Source: Topomyia yanbarensis
Taxonomy: Eukaryota > Arthropoda > Insecta > Diptera > Culicidae
NCBI RefSeq assembly: GCF_030247195.1
Contig: NC_080671.1
Coordinates: 203,216,897 to 203,280,896 of the forward strand
Length of the DNA: 64,000 nt
Direction: 5' to 3'
The translations under genes were made by a program, and so were the position numbers. The first letter of the stretch is position 1. Every line of letters starts with the position of its first letter. This document shows positions 9,711 to 22,195 of this stretch, in pieces. The notes beneath the pieces are model-generated. The model was not told the DNA's origin. It saw nothing but the letters and a program-made list of their open reading frames with translations, and did not search any database.

Positions 9711-11472
9711 TTGTATCGCTGCTCGAGCACCACGACTAATTGCCGGCATTACGCTGGTGTGCTGGGCGCACAATTTCTGCTGGCCTCCGCTTAAACCATT
9801 GACTTTGAAACAGAGGTCTGGGTTTAAATTGATTATATCTTTCTCGCTATGGTTACCACTGGTGCTACTACTATCGATGGTTGTAACAGTGCCATTTCTA
9901 AAGCTAACACTATTACTTACACCACTGATGGCACTAACACTGGAGCTGTTAATATCATAAATCGGAATCATTGTGCTATCTCTGGTCGGCGAATGTTCCA
10001 GCTGGGAGCGATGAGTTTTGATTGCTGGCCATTCTGCACGTCGAAAACGCGAAAGTTTTCGATTGGAACTGGACGTGGGAGGCGCCGTAGGGGACGCAAC
10101 AGTCGATGAGCTGGATGTTAATTGCTGCAACATAACCGCTTTCTGTTGAAGCCTTTGAAGCCGTTTAGCACCTTTCCTGCCGGCTTTGGTTCTGTTTGCG
10201 TTTGAACTTTGATTCGTTACACCGTCAAAGTCTTGAACCGGATTGGAGTTAATTGGTTTCTCGGACAGCTTTTTATTCTTCCGATTCCGTTTTTTGCCAT
10301 TTCCCCCTCTTGTACGTATAGCACCACCAGTACCGGAGCCACGTGTAGGAGCGTTATCAACATCATCAGCGGCGATGGCCGTTTGTACCGCGCTAGACGC
10401 CAATGCCGCCAGCGTTGTTCTGTTGCGTCCGATTTTTCGAGCCGGTGGTATTGTGGCCGACAGTGGAGATTTATAGCCTATCTCTTCTCCCGTGCCTCCT
10501 TTACCATGATAGACGGGCGGCGACGGTTTTTTATTCTTGATACTCTCTCCGTCATTTGCTTTGATCTCTTTTCTTCTTTCGTTGTTGTTGTCGTAATTAT
10601 TATTATTCTCTTCTTCTGGCATGGAATCCGGAGTTTGGTCGTTTTGTAAGTAAACCTGTGGGACAATTGTAATTTTCTCCATTTTGAACATGTCGTCTTT
10701 ATTATCGGTCAGTATATCTTGTGAATTGGGTAGAATTTGCCTGGGCATATTGATGGTCGGGCGCAGTCGTGTAAACTTTTCTGGAAAGACCTTTGCGGAA
10801 TTTTGATCTTCTTTAATTTGTAGCACAGGCATATGGTGGAATGGAGGTCGAAAGGTAGTTGTTGGGGCAATAGTGGTCGATGTTCCGGCACTGACAGCTA
10901 CCGATCCGTTTTTTTGCAATGCAGGAAAAACTACAAATTTGCTCTGGAAGCTCTTATCGGACTGTGTCAGGTTTTGGAGCATCAAAATATGACGCTTCAA
11001 GTCGTCAATATTGGTTGACGACCCATGAAATATAGACGAAGTCTTTTCCTTTTCATTCGATGATGTCTTTAGAGCTAACGGTATTATGTATTTTCTTTCC
11101 TTTTTGCTGCTATCGTCAGCTATCATATGCTCGCTGAAAGTTTTCTTTTCCATATCCACGTCGTTTGAAATGCTGGTCTCTGTCGTTATTTCAAAATGAT
11201 TCACAAACGATGGTGGAGTTGTGGTCAGAAATGTAATCGTCATGTTGCTAGGAAGCGTATTGACCACACCCGTTGATGTAGATAGTGCGGCAAGAAGTTG
11301 TTTTTTGCTATCATCCTTTCGCCCATTATCGACGGGACGTATGAAGTGATCCAAATTTTGTACACTTTTTAGCTTGTGTCGAATTTCTGTTAGGTTCAAC
11401 GATATGCTATTGTTGGACAGCACCTCCAACTCTGACCGGAACTGGATGAATGGAGATTTTAAACCGAGACAT
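9711..11472 (-). CDS. Wnt5: Wnt5-like protein, large exon with long N-terminal extension (partial gene)
   Basis: A 1,762-bp exon, open throughout (587 codons). It starts after a strong acceptor (polypyrimidine tract then CCCCAG) at 11473 and ends CAA before donor GTTAGT at 9710. The last ~36 residues are the start of a Wnt domain: DLCFKVNGLSGGQQKLC, then MPAISRGARAAIQ. The preceding ~550 residues are a Ser/Thr/Asn-rich, low-complexity extension with several N-glycosylation sequons, an asparagine run (about 10590-10610), a basic block KKRNRKNKK and a furin-like site RFRR before AEWPA. Known Drosophila Wnt5 (formerly DWnt3) has an unusually long, processed N-terminal region, so Wnt5 is the best match; family is near certain, subtype inferred. 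No signal peptide is encoded here, so at least one upstream exon is missing. The ATG at the acceptor is out of frame and not a start. Confidence 0.9.
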
Positions 11473-13304
11473 CTGGGGAAGAAACGAAGATAAAATAGAA
11501 TACATTAGGTTCATTAGGGGGAGTGTTCCAATAATCGTCGAATATCAATGGCTGCAGGTGGTTAGGCGCCTAATGTCGATGCAAATCGTCAAGGAGTACT
11601 TTTATAATTGCAATCCCAAAAGTTTGATTCGTTAAATTGGTTGAAAACATAAATGAAATTTTTATCTTCCCTAAGCTTTCAGCTTCCTGGCAGCTGTAAC
11701 GCAGAAAATGAACATGTAGTTTCATGTCTCATTAAAATGTTTTTTGTACATTTGCAGTGTCGTAACTACTGGTAGATATGTTCCTTTAGTATTGTTAATT
11801 ACCTTAGTAAATAAGGTTTATAGCAATTTGTATTCTATAAAATGGTGAATGAAATCTTTTGATTGGTATATTGTCATCCTCCATAGATTTTTGACAACTC
11901 TTTTAATATGACATGGATATGATATTGGACATCGACCCTAGCAGTTGAATTTTATCGTACACTTTTGCTGTCACGCATATGAACGCAAATGCTGATACAT
12001 TATCACAGAATTATGCAGTGATTTGTCTTGATTATACTGCTCGGAATTCAGCTTGATCTGGACGGCCCACGTAACATGATGCAGCACTTACGCCGAATGG
12101 AGTTTCAGAAGACTATGCACGATTAAACTTGGACAGAAAGTGTTTGTTGTGTGCCAAACTGAATTGATCAACAATTAATGTTTTAATCAATTGTAGGTAC
12201 AATATGTTGAATATTTTCCAAGTACGGTATTATAGAAAGAAGATCAATATTAGTAGCGATTGTTAATTTAAATCAATGCGCAGTTGAAGAAATCCATTCG
12301 AAAAGCTATTCAATTAAAAGTTGCTGGGAAAACATTAGGAATGTACCCGGTTTTGGCCCAGATAGAAGCCCCCAATCCACTGAAAAAGTTCTACATGCAC
12401 ATAAAAATTGCAAAACAATGCTTGATTTCAAAAGGAAACGCATTTTTTTTTATTTTGAGCAAAATGGTGATATTTTCAGTTTGCATGCTTTGTTCTACTA
12501 TTGCAATATCATGATAAGCTTAACCCATGTAAAGTGTGCAATTTGTTATTAATTTTATCGTTTTAAAGGTTAAACATATAGAATCGAGAGTTGAAAACTT
12601 TTTCTGCTTATTGGTGAGTGAATATTGAAAACTCATTCAGAAATCGATTTTTTTTTGTTGATAACAAAACTAGTATTCAATATGATGTTTTGTGAAGGAA
12701 TTTAAAACGCAGATTTTTCCACGCAACGCGAAGTATGTAAGCATAGCTACATTAAAAAAAAAATCATATTTGATAATCATAACCTGGAAACAAATCCATG
12801 TTTCAATTATATACTAACATCAACATATCATTTTTTGTATGTGGTCCAACTGAAGCTGTAGAGCTAGGTACTCGAAAGGGTTCCATTTCATGAACTGACA
12901 CCAACCAAAACTCTGCTTAAGGTCAATTAGTCCAACTAAAGGCATAGACCTATGCTGTTACATCGAGAGTGGAGACTTCATAATCGCGTGTGAACGGGCG
13001 TTTGTATATATGCGCTTTTTAAATGTGTCGAACGTCGTATGGAATGTGTGTATGAAATAACACATCAACGTATACATACAACAACATACTAGGAACATAA
13101 TAAGAGATTTTTAATCGAAGCCTTGTATAAAACTTCTACATCATTCAATTCTTGACTTACTTTTTATTTTTCTTAATTTTCATTCCCACTGGGTGGCTAT
13201 TTTTGAAATGGATACAACAACAAAAAAAATTAAATGCTCATAAAATCCGATAACGACGTTTATCATTAGAAAGGAAAAAACGTCATTGTTCATCACTCTT
13301 CCTT
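11473..13304. other. No gene seen; probably first intron of the Wnt gene
   Basis: A+T-rich with only short frames. It lies directly upstream of the Wnt acceptor on the minus strand, so it is intronic if that acceptor is used. No signal-peptide exon is apparent on the minus strand. Confidence 0.5.
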
Positions 13305-13440
13305 TCGATCGAGCCTCCCTAGTCCTATTTTTCCGTTCTAAATTTATAACTGACTAGCTGTAACCCGGTGCGCTTCGCTACATCCGTCAGGACTAAACGA
13401 AATATTTTAAATATACTTAAAATAACAAATATTTTTTTTA
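13305..13440. repeat. Fragment of foldback family joined to a dispersed repeat
   Basis: 13305-13356 matches the arm of the foldback at 4517-4919 (CTTTCGATC...TTTTTCCGTTCTAAATTTAT...AACTGA). It runs straight into CTAGCTGTAACCCGGTGCGC, a sequence of the widespread insect repeat style beginning CTAGCTG-ACCCGG. This is a junction of two unrelated repeats. No ends defined. Confidence 0.45.
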
Positions 13441-14734
13441 CAAAGAAGAAACTTATTGTAATTCTCGCGGATAGACAATGTTCTTAGTTTGACCACCTGG
13501 AACACAAATAAATAAATTGCTCTGTGTTCCTAGGCACAATCGTTTGAAATCCCTTGGTATCATTCGAATTCGAGGTAGCAGTACGTCTGCTCCTTTATAT
13601 TTTCTAGTTACAATGGTCGCTTAAATGAAATTTTTCAACCAAAGCACAGTTGTGGTGGGTCGATGTTGCGCAGTAACTAATATAATAGGCACACAAAGTT
13701 TCAATTGCAGCACATGCGGTCCACAGTGTTGCACAATGACGTTTTCACGATCAAAATTCAATAACTCCTGAACCATTGGTTTTGAAGAATGGATTGTTTC
13801 TAAGAAGAGAAACTTACAAAGATATAAATAGATGCATCTTTTGATATAATGAATTGAGTGATTAATCCCCTAAAAGTGAGATAGAAATTTTATTTCCCCA
13901 AATAATTTAGCTAGAAGCTCGCTCTCTTCAGTGAAGTTCTAGAAAATAATATTGCGAAAAACTTTACTGAAGATACTAAAGCTTTATATAGTAACAGTAG
14001 CGAGATATGTAAGTTTGCTTGGGATAGACCCCTTAAAAACAGTTTTTCGAATATAATTTTTTACGATTACTTTTTATTATTAAAAGTGTCTTCTACAAAG
14101 TTGTTAAAAGCGATAAAATACACATTTTTTATAACAACGATGAATCTGTAGCTCTCGAAACAACAAAGTTATTGTCAATTTTCGAATATTTTTAGGTCAT
14201 TTTACACCTTTAGCAACTTCCTTAATCGCAAAAAATCCTTGAAAGAGCTTTTCTTTCGATTAAATATAAAAACCTTCGTCTGACGGAGACGGTTGGGTAG
14301 GTTACGTTTAAAGCCAATACTCCTGAAAGCATGGTGAATCGACTGAATTAAATAATTCAACGCGATAATCCATAGATTTATATGCGTAACAGAATTTCCA
14401 TCGATTTTATTTTAGATGGAGTAGTGTATGAAATGGAAGTCAATATACGCAATCGATTAATCCTTCAATAGATTGTATTATTTTACAAAATCATGTGGAA
14501 ATGTGGCGCAATTTATTGTTGCATCGATTAACATTTTCCCAATCCATATATCTAACTTTTTTTGGCGAATCGACCTGCGAAGGTGACTATAAGAATCATT
14601 CATTAAAAGAATGCACATATAGTGAAAAGTTCTGTTTTCGAAACATATTTCCAATGATACGAAGACATAACGGAGTGTTAGTGGACGTGGGTAAAGTTAA
14701 TTCATAAAAAGTGGCACATTTAAAAAAATCGATA

Positions 14735-15262
14735 CAGAGAGTGTTAGTATATTCATTCACTTTCCGTATAGTCACAATTGAACAATATTTCTTCAAATAT
14801 CATAGCAGAATACTGAAAATTGAGCCAGTGACAGAGAATGTCTGGAGGTATCTCGTTGCTTTGCTTTGTGGTCTACATCATAAATCAAAATATATTGGAC
14901 CAATCGTTTTCAAGGTTTGCACAGTTCTTCTACATATCCCCAGGTATTGATGGAAGCTTTTATTTTTTCTTGATATTTGAATTTTTCGTAGCATTCTGCA
15001 GCTAAAATGCAATTTTCGTTTAAAAAATCATGAAACTTATTTTTGTGGACAAAGATCTTTAATGATGTTATGATATGAAGGAGAAATGTGTAAAATCAAA
15101 CAATTTGGTTCAGTAGATTTTGAGTTATGCTGTACATCGCATTTATTCAAGGTGTCTCCTGAAGATTCACTATAACACACCCAATTTTCAATATTTTGCG
15201 GTGAATTAGGAAAATATTGCTTAAATGTTGCATTATTGACTGAATAGACTAACACTCTCGGC
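14735..15262. mobile_element. Long-arm foldback element (degenerate)
   Basis: Left arm about 14735-14945 and right arm about 15060-15262 are diverged reverse complements. The outer ends are GAGAGTGTTAGTATATTCA and, read inward from the right, GAGAGTGTTAGTCTATTCA. Inner parts share blocks such as AATCAAAATATATTGGACCA against CTCAAAATCTACTGAACCA. The centre (AAGCTTTTATTTTTTCTTG) resembles sequence inside the large copies A (29440-29780), B (38160-38480) and C (about 17500-18330), so these copies carry members of the same foldback family. No coding frame. Confidence 0.6.
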
Positions 15263-15404
15263 ATCGCCATTTTTTTTGAGTACGGTATTTTTTTCAACAA
15301 TAATCCTACCCCCTTAAGCAAGAACTGATTTCATCAGTAGGTGTCGACTAACGGGTAAAATTTGACGAAGATCGCCGACCACGCCGATTGGATAGATGAG
15401 GATT

Positions 15405-15482
15405 ATCTCTAGAATACCTATCCGTCTTTTAATTTCATAGCTTTCGTTTCTTGTAGCCTTTAATTTGCCGAAAATAGCCTAC
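15405..15482. repeat. Fragment of the 4517-4919 foldback family
   Basis: CTCTAGAATACCTATCCGTC followed by TTAATTTCAT-GCTTTCGTTTC and TTTGCCGAAAATAGCC matches the right arm of copy 1 (4836-4907), with some substitutions. Only one arm is present. Confidence 0.6.
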
Positions 15483-16330
15483 ACTGTCACTGATCGTTTC
15501 CACTGAATGTGGAAAGAAGTCCGTATTTCCAAGAGGAAAGCTGAAGCTTTTGATAATATACATTGACAGATCTGTTTTGTTTCTGAGTTTTTGTTGATTT
15601 TATTTTCAGAAAGCGCATTGGATATCAAAATTATCAGTGTTCATCTGTTATTTAGCATTAAATGATTAAGGGATGCGTTCTAATGTGAAGATCGAATTCT
15701 CAGGTGATTTTATTTAAATTTTTAGAAAATACAAATGATTTAAAAAAAATCAATCCATTCTTTTAAGTTCACTGGCAATTAGTCTTTTCACTGTCAATTC
15801 GTTTTTTCACAGACAATTCGTCGAATTTAGTTATTAAATTTCTGAACAAATCAGCAATCTTCAGCTGAAATTCTTTTGTTTTAGGGATAGTTGAAATCTT
15901 GATTCATAATAGTGTTTCAGCAACTTTGCCGGATCTTGCCGTTTAATATATTTTTTTGTCATTCAAGTTTGGAATAAAATTTTTAAAACGTATTTTTATA
16001 GTGAGTGCAATGCACCGCAACACCAACATTTTCTGTTAGTTTTAGGATGAGGTTATACAAATGGTTGTGTTCAACTACGTTTGTAATAATATGTTCTTAT
16101 TTAATACAGTCATCATCATTAGAAAGCAAAATTGCTGGATATATAATGAAAATGATTAAACAACCCCTTAAAATATCGCCATTTTGCATCCATGGAAAAA
16201 TTCCTTAACAATTTTTGACATGCTCCTAATTTGTGAAGTTGTCTGTTGCAGTTGATCCGTGCTGTTCGGTATTGTTGTTTTTCTGCAAGAAAGCCAATTT
16301 TCCAGTGTTGCCATCGTTTTAGTACATTTA

Positions 16331-19300
16331 TAGCGGTAAGCTTGAAATTAGTTGGTACCGCCACACGGTACTATCTTTGATTTTAGGCCTGAGATTAATC
16401 CGGCCTAAGACGTTAGTACCTGTCATTGAGATATCTGACGTTTAAAATACGCACACTGAGATCTCGCATTTTTATACTACCGCCCTCCCCTTAAGCCCAC
16501 AAGCGGTTTGTTTTCCTCCCAATTCGCAGTGCAAATGATTTGCTTTCCTCCCAATTTAAACGTCAAAACGGCACAATACTAACGCAGCTGGATAAGTCCA
16601 TTGCAGAAATGGCTGCATCCTGTAACCAAACTAAAAAAACAGTGTAAAATGCCGCCATGTTCCTCTTGCATCTATCTCAATAATTTCAATCAACTTTTGA
16701 CTTTCATTTGCATTGTCATGGCCCATGTTGCACACAAACCATATGAGGGCAAGTAAGCAAGTTTTATCCCGTACGAAAAACAGGTGTAATCGAATTTTAA
16801 ATGCAATTTTTTTTTAATATTCTTTATCGTCCTATATCTAGAAGGTGCTTCACGCTTATCTCAAAACGCCGCATCGAAGAGTTATATTGCAGGTTAGCAG
16901 ATGTCGAATTATTTTGAAACAAACCGTCGAACGACATTTTATAATTGGATTCAGAGATGAAAATTGTTTTCAATTGTTAGTGTACCTATGGCTATCAAAA
17001 TGAGTGAAGTTTAATTTGCTCACAATTTTTTAGTTATATTAACAAGAGTAAAAGAAAAGAATACATAATCACAATTTAAAACCTTTCCTAGTTATATCTT
17101 CTCACAAGAAACACAATAAGCAAGTATTATATTTTTACTGCTTTCGAAGGAGCTCAAAACTAAGATTGAATAAAAAATTGTAAATGAAGCCATGCCATAA
17201 AACATATATAAGTAACACTTTTAAATATGACGGCAAACAAGCTGCTACAAATATTCTCATTTTGATCGTTATTTAAATGTTATCGGAGCTTACTTATATT
17301 TTTTCGTAATATATACGTTTCTAGCATATCTTGAACGATTTGCATTTCCGCTGAAGTACAAATTTTGGTTTAATTCTTAATGATAGAACAGCAAAAAATT
17401 GAATGCGGAAAAATCGCCTAAATCGTGTCGGAACTTAAGGGGGGTTGTGTAAAATATCATCGGCAGGTATTTTCGATACAAAGATTGTTTGTTTTTTCAG
17501 TCAGGCGCCACATCGAAAACTTGTTTTGCAGTATACACTATAACTCAAAATCTACTGGACCAAACCTAAGACAAGACGTGACAATCGGCTTCTTGTTTTT
17601 CATTCGACATTCTTCTTTTCGCAGATTTCCACCCTGCCGAAATCTTCCGAACAGTGTTGCTATTTTTTAAAATGAAAATGGATTCTTGTTAATTTATTTT
17701 ATGCCTGCAATATTTTGTATCTTGAATCAATTATATTAATAAAGGGTACCGTTTTTCAATGTCATGGGTGTTTAGTAAGGTTTGATGAAACCATTTTCTG
17801 ACAAATTTTAGATTCATTTATTCATATTTACTCTTTTAACGATAATAATATTATTTGTCAAAAGTAATAACATTATTTTTCTAGAAATATAACAACACTG
17901 CCAAACATCATTTAGCTATCCCTGCAGTAACATTGCGTACAGTGCAAAAAGTCAGAATCAACCAATCAGGAGCTGGAACGTTCTGACGTAAAATTGGAAC
18001 AAAAACGACCCCCTCTATTGTCATGTCTTGTCTTAGGAACAAACGTTGAGACATTTTCACAGTTGTTTTTCACAGCATTTCACAAGTAATTAAGGGAGCT
18101 TTTATTTTTTGGTCGATTTTCTCGTGGCACTTTAAAATCAAAGTCCGATTATTGCTAAAACAACGATTAACATGTTATTGTAAAATAATAATATTAAGCA
18201 GTTTGCAAAAAGCTCTTGTAGCCTGGGCAATGATATGAAGAAGAAAAACTGTGCAAAATTCAAAACGATTGGTCCAAGAAATTTTGAGATATGATTTACA
18301 CCGGATTTCGTCGAGATCGTGATTCACTGTCTGCATCCAGTATCAGATTCAATTTGTAAATTTATAATGGTCAATTCATTATCAGACAGATCGCAGACTA
18401 TAGGAAGTAACTAATTGTAATTTTTATTAATTAAAATTACTGGACTTTTGGTATTTCAGGGTTGATTGGGTAATCGTGCTGATAATTTGGATTACTTCAT
18501 TTTCAGCAAAGTAGGTCTTCCATATGCATGGTTAGTAGAAAAGGTGGGTAGGATGGTAAAATAAGCCCCACCAGGCTAAAATGTCAGATTTCTATTCCAT
18601 GGACGAGTGATACAAATATTTCAAAAGATTTATGACATTTTCGACGTTTTTTCACTCAAAATCCATTCCGCGGAAAATTAATATATCGGAAAAATCCTAC
18701 GTACGTCGCTATTGACAAGGAATCAGAAAAACTTTAGTTTTTGGCCCTAGGTTAAAAATCACGGCCGTGGACCCCTTTTAAAAAACGCACCTAAGGTAAA
18801 AAAGCTGCAGAGCCACCATCTTGTGATGAAATTGCTCGAAAAAATTATTTTGTTTGATTCAATACTTATGTTATAAATCCTATTAACCAAGCTGTCGATT
18901 GACCTCTACAGTGATGTAACTGCCGTGTTACCGGAAGAAGACAAAAATATGCGAAAATTTGTCATGCTTCTCTTGCATACATTTCGTTAATTTCAATCAT
19001 CTCTTCGGCTTTCTTCTGGATAAATATGGCTCTCTTTGCTCGCAATAAAGATGTCTAAACAGCCGTTGTTTTATGAGCGTTGCTGAAATGTTCCGTTTCC
19101 GCCACGGATTTAGATGCAGGCCCTAGGGGCAGATCACTTGTGATGCATTTTTAAAAATCAGCTAAATTAAATGCATTTCTTGCCATCAAAATAGAAATTT
19201 TGCGTTGCGTGCAATGTATTTTGCGTTGCGTGTAAGACGTCAAAACCCTACAAAAAAATCAGCTCTACATTCAATAAAACGTCGAACAAAGTGAATCAGC

Positions 19301-20515
19301 GTAGGACGTTTGTTAAACAAAATTTTCTGCGAGGGAGTGCAAAGTTGATGCAAAAATGAAAATTAAATGCATTTTTTCTAATTTGGTGCAAATTTGTTAT
19401 AAATTTCTAGAGTGATCTGCCCCTAGTGCAGGCTGATAATTTGCAGGTTCCGGTACGAACCTTAGTTTGCAGGTTAACTCGCTTAAAATAATTCTTAATG
19501 ATTTTGCACTCATTATTAAGATTAAAATGTCAATGGACATTATCTCATCGAGTGTGAAATGGATAAAAAGCACTCATTGTTAGTAGCAAAAAATACCCAT
19601 TTTTGTGACAGCTCGAATAATTTCCGAAAATGGGCAATTTGAATACAATGGGTAAAGTTTGTTTTACCGTGCATATTTATCCGCATTACACAGAAAACTT
19701 GCATTTCCTAGCAGTAGATAATCTTAAATCTGCGCATCCTACTTCCTCCAACGAAAAACGAAAGAGAGGGAGTCCAAATTTACCCAAAAATAATGAGATA
19801 ATCCCCAAAGCCGACTAAACTTCATTCCATTAATTTTGAGTAAAAAAATCATTCCCTCTCCCTTGATTTCCGGCCGCGAAATAAAGACAGCAAATTAAAA
19901 TTACCTACTGGTAGGTAATAGATTTTGAGTGTGTAACTGCTATGAACTGTGTTTATCCAGTAACGATTTGTCAGGAATTTCCTTTCAAAGAGAATTTTGA
20001 CAGTTGGCTTTTACCTCGTAATCATATGTTTGTCGAGAAATAACTATCATGGCAACAATTACAACCACCACTTCTAACTCGACGAGCGCCTATTCAAACT
20101 GAATAAAAACATGCAGTTTATTTTCTTTTGTGCATTTAATATTATGTCATTACAAAGTGCTGTACATCATCGGCCAACTTTCAACTATCCAACATGTTAT
20201 AGTTCTAAGTTCAGAAACATATCGGCTACAAGTTGACAAAAATTGTACTCAAACGCTATAGAACGAGACATTTGACGAAGAAAAGCTATATTACTGCACG
20301 AAAATATCGGAAAGAAAAACAATTCACCATGTTGTCTAATTTACTCATTTTCTTTAACTTGAATTTGTTGTTTTTTAACATTGACGTGTAACGCAGTTCA
20401 GAACGCAGCCATATAAATGACAGCATCGTATGATTACAGCTTACCAAATATTTTAGGCCGGTTTAAAAGTTAGTCCGGTTTAAAAACTGTTGGTACGGCT
20501 TTGTGCTTACGGCTA
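16331..20515 (-). mobile_element. PIF/Harbinger-like large element, copy C (reverse)
   Basis: Left end TAGCGGTAAGC, right end GCTTACGGCTA (inverted repeats), flanked by the 3-bp duplication TTA at 16328-16330 and 20516-20518. A TWA triplet target is the signature of PIF/Harbinger transposons. It is the reverse-orientation relative of copies A (24701) and B (34365): the same end blocks are present, GGTACCGCC...GGCCTGAGATTAATCCGGCC on one side and TAGTCCGGTTTAAAA...TGTGCTTACGG on the other. Length 4,185 bp. No transposase or Myb-like gene is recognisable, so it appears non-autonomous. Nested inside are a MITE (19123-19426), a Tc1-type MITE fragment (about 18650-18900) and foldback arms. Confidence 0.75.
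19123..19426. mobile_element. MITE nested in copy C, hAT-like
   Basis: Ends CTAGGGGCAGATCACT and, at the right, AGTGATCTGCCCCTAG are perfect 16-bp inverted repeats. TGCAGG lies just outside both sides (about 19115-19120 and 19427-19432), giving a probable 6-8 bp target duplication. The duplication length and a G-rich end suggest hAT. About 300 bp, non-coding. Confidence 0.7.
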
Positions 20516-20737
20516 TTAACTTATTACCAAACTGAAGTTTTACGTAGTATTAATCGTTTACCGTTACTAAATAATATCGTGTTACTAAACAAGTGGAAGT
20601 TTTGCTTGTTTTTAAACAAAATTAACGGGACGAATAAACACTAGCGGCGAAGCCTTTTGTCTTTTGTGTTTTTGCTATAAGCTGACTGGCAGCTGAAGCA
20701 GCCCGGTCAAACCATTCGGAATTTGATTCGGAATCCT

Positions 20738-20834
20738 GAATGGAGTCAGTATGGATTCCAAATCAAATGCAACAACCGATTCTGAGTCGGAATCGGTTGT
20801 TGCATTTGATTTGGAATCCATAATGACTCCATTC
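20738..20834. repeat. Near-perfect short inverted repeat (hairpin)
   Basis: Two ~45-nt arms (outer end GAATGGAGTCA, inner end ACCGATTC) surround a 7-nt spacer TGAGTCG, with only a couple of mismatches. Flanking GAATCC/GGATTT words extend the symmetry weakly. It could be a minimal foldback MITE. A transcript across it would form a long hairpin. Confidence 0.75.
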
Positions 20835-20958
20835 AGAAATCCGAACCGGTTCCGGAATGAGTTTAATTGGGAGTGATCGCCCGCCTCATACTATCTGTTT
20901 ACGCTTTGCATTGAAAGATGGAAATTAACTGTGGGAGCTTCCCACTCGGAAGTGTGCG

Positions 20959-21260
20959 CAGGGTGGACAGACCTACCGATTTACCGGTAGTCCTACCGAT
21001 TTTGGTCTTCCCTACCGATTCAAAGATGACCAAGGCAAAACTACCGATATTTTGTTATTCCTACCGAAAACTACCGATTTTTATTGATTTTGGAAACATC
21101 CTACTCAACATTCATTTTTTGGGTTGGATTTGGTCTGAGATCTGTGTTTTCAGTATTTTACAATTCTATGTCAACACTACGTTTTTGGGACAACAATCCG
21201 GCCTACCGATAAACTTTTAGTGACCCTACCGATATTAAGGAATTCTATCTGGCAACCCTG
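20959..21260. mobile_element. hAT-type MITE inserted in non-LTR ORF1
   Basis: Begins CAGGGTGGACAG and ends CTGGCAACCCTG (inward CAGGGTTGCCAG). Direct flanks AGTGTGCG (20951-20958) and AGTGTACG (21261-21268) match at 7 of 8 positions, fitting an aged hAT 8-bp duplication. The interior is studded with CTACCGAT repeats (about ten), likely transposase-binding motifs. It separates the first codons of a retrotransposon ORF1 from its zinc-binding region. Confidence 0.8.
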
Positions 21261-21261
21261 A

Positions 21262-22195
21262 GTGTACGTTTCACGTTCAAAAAACCGAAATAGTGATTTG
21301 CGATGGTTTTTGCGATGATTGGCGCGTATTTCACAAGAAATGTACTGGTTTATCTGAAGACGAAATTGAAGCATGCAAAAACTCAAATGTTTTCTGGATG
21401 TGCGATAGGAGCCGCGACGTGTTGGAAAATGCAAGATTTCGTAGCACTATTTCATCTTTAGAATCATTTCATGCACAACGTGAAAAGAAACGCGATGATG
21501 AGATTGCTCGTTTATAGTCCAGTATCGATCAGTTGAACGCATCCGTGAACAGCTTGGTTGAATTATCTGCATCGAATAATTTATCTGAGAACGTAGCTAA
21601 TGTTACTGAAATTGAGCGAATTCACCCGTTGTCATCGACGCAATCGAAAATGGCTGGTAGCATTTCAGAATCCAGCACAAATTTCAAGTTATTTCTCTCG
21701 AACGTTTGTAGTGACGTCAGCGAAGAACAAGTGACTAATCTTGTTTCAACATGCTTGGATAACCTTTAGCGGTTAAGAAGCTTGTGCCGGCTTGGCAAGA
21801 CACTACAGCCCTCGACTTTGTGTCATTCAAGATTGAGCAACACTCTTCAATGAAGAAAAAAGCTCTTTCTCGGGGACCATTCATAAATTACGTAACGCAA
21901 AAATTGCCCAAAATTGACTCCCCCATCCCCACATGTAACAAATTGTCATAAATTTATTCATCCCCCTCCCCTATTACGTAACAAATTCCTTGAAATTTTT
22001 TTTTTCTTCGGTAAAACATGTTACGTAACGATCTAGCTTACTTTCCCTCTCACCTATGTCACAACTTGTCAAACCCCCTCCCCCTCCTAAAGCGTTACGT
22101 AATTTATGAATGGTCCCCTCGAGGAACGTGGCCACGAGGCATACGGTATCGAGAATTTCGTAGGAATTATTCAGGAGATCCATGGGCACCATAAC
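21262..22195 (+). pseudogene. Non-LTR retrotransposon ORF1 relic with PHD-like zinc finger
   Basis: Starting at TGTACGTTTCAC the frame reads CTFH, then VICDGFCDDWRVFHKKCTGL and, further on, NVFWMCDRSRDV: Cys/His spacing of a PHD-like finger as found in ORF1 of CR1/Jockey-type elements. One expected cysteine is changed (CDRC to CDRS). A coiled region (LESFHAQREKKRDDEIARL) follows, then a stop at about 21517, and the frame resumes to 21769 and beyond (LVPAWQDTTALDFVSFKIE-like, with a frameshift). A MITE (21873-22117) cuts the last part; after it comes RGTWPRGIRYREFR. The product would have been an RNA-binding ORF1 protein. It is dead: stops, frameshift and two insertions. Confidence 0.65.
21873..22117. 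mobile_element. MITE with ~26-bp perfect TIRs and 4-bp TSD
   Basis: GGGACCATTCATAAATTACG... at the left and its exact reverse complement at the right form a terminal inverted repeat of about 26 bp. CTCG flanks both sides (21869-21872, 22118-22121). The interior has CCCCCTCCCC and further ACGTAAC words. It is inserted in, and so younger than, the ORF1 relic. Superfamily uncertain. Confidence 0.8.

Noticed and set aside
9625..10649. Plus-strand frames of 77-146 codons opposite the Wnt exon
   Set aside because: They are antisense shadows of the long minus-strand Wnt exon and contain no motifs.
11470..11472. ATG at the 5' edge of the large Wnt exon as the start codon
   Set aside because: It directly follows a strong acceptor AG, is out of frame with the Wnt reading frame and is not followed by a signal peptide.
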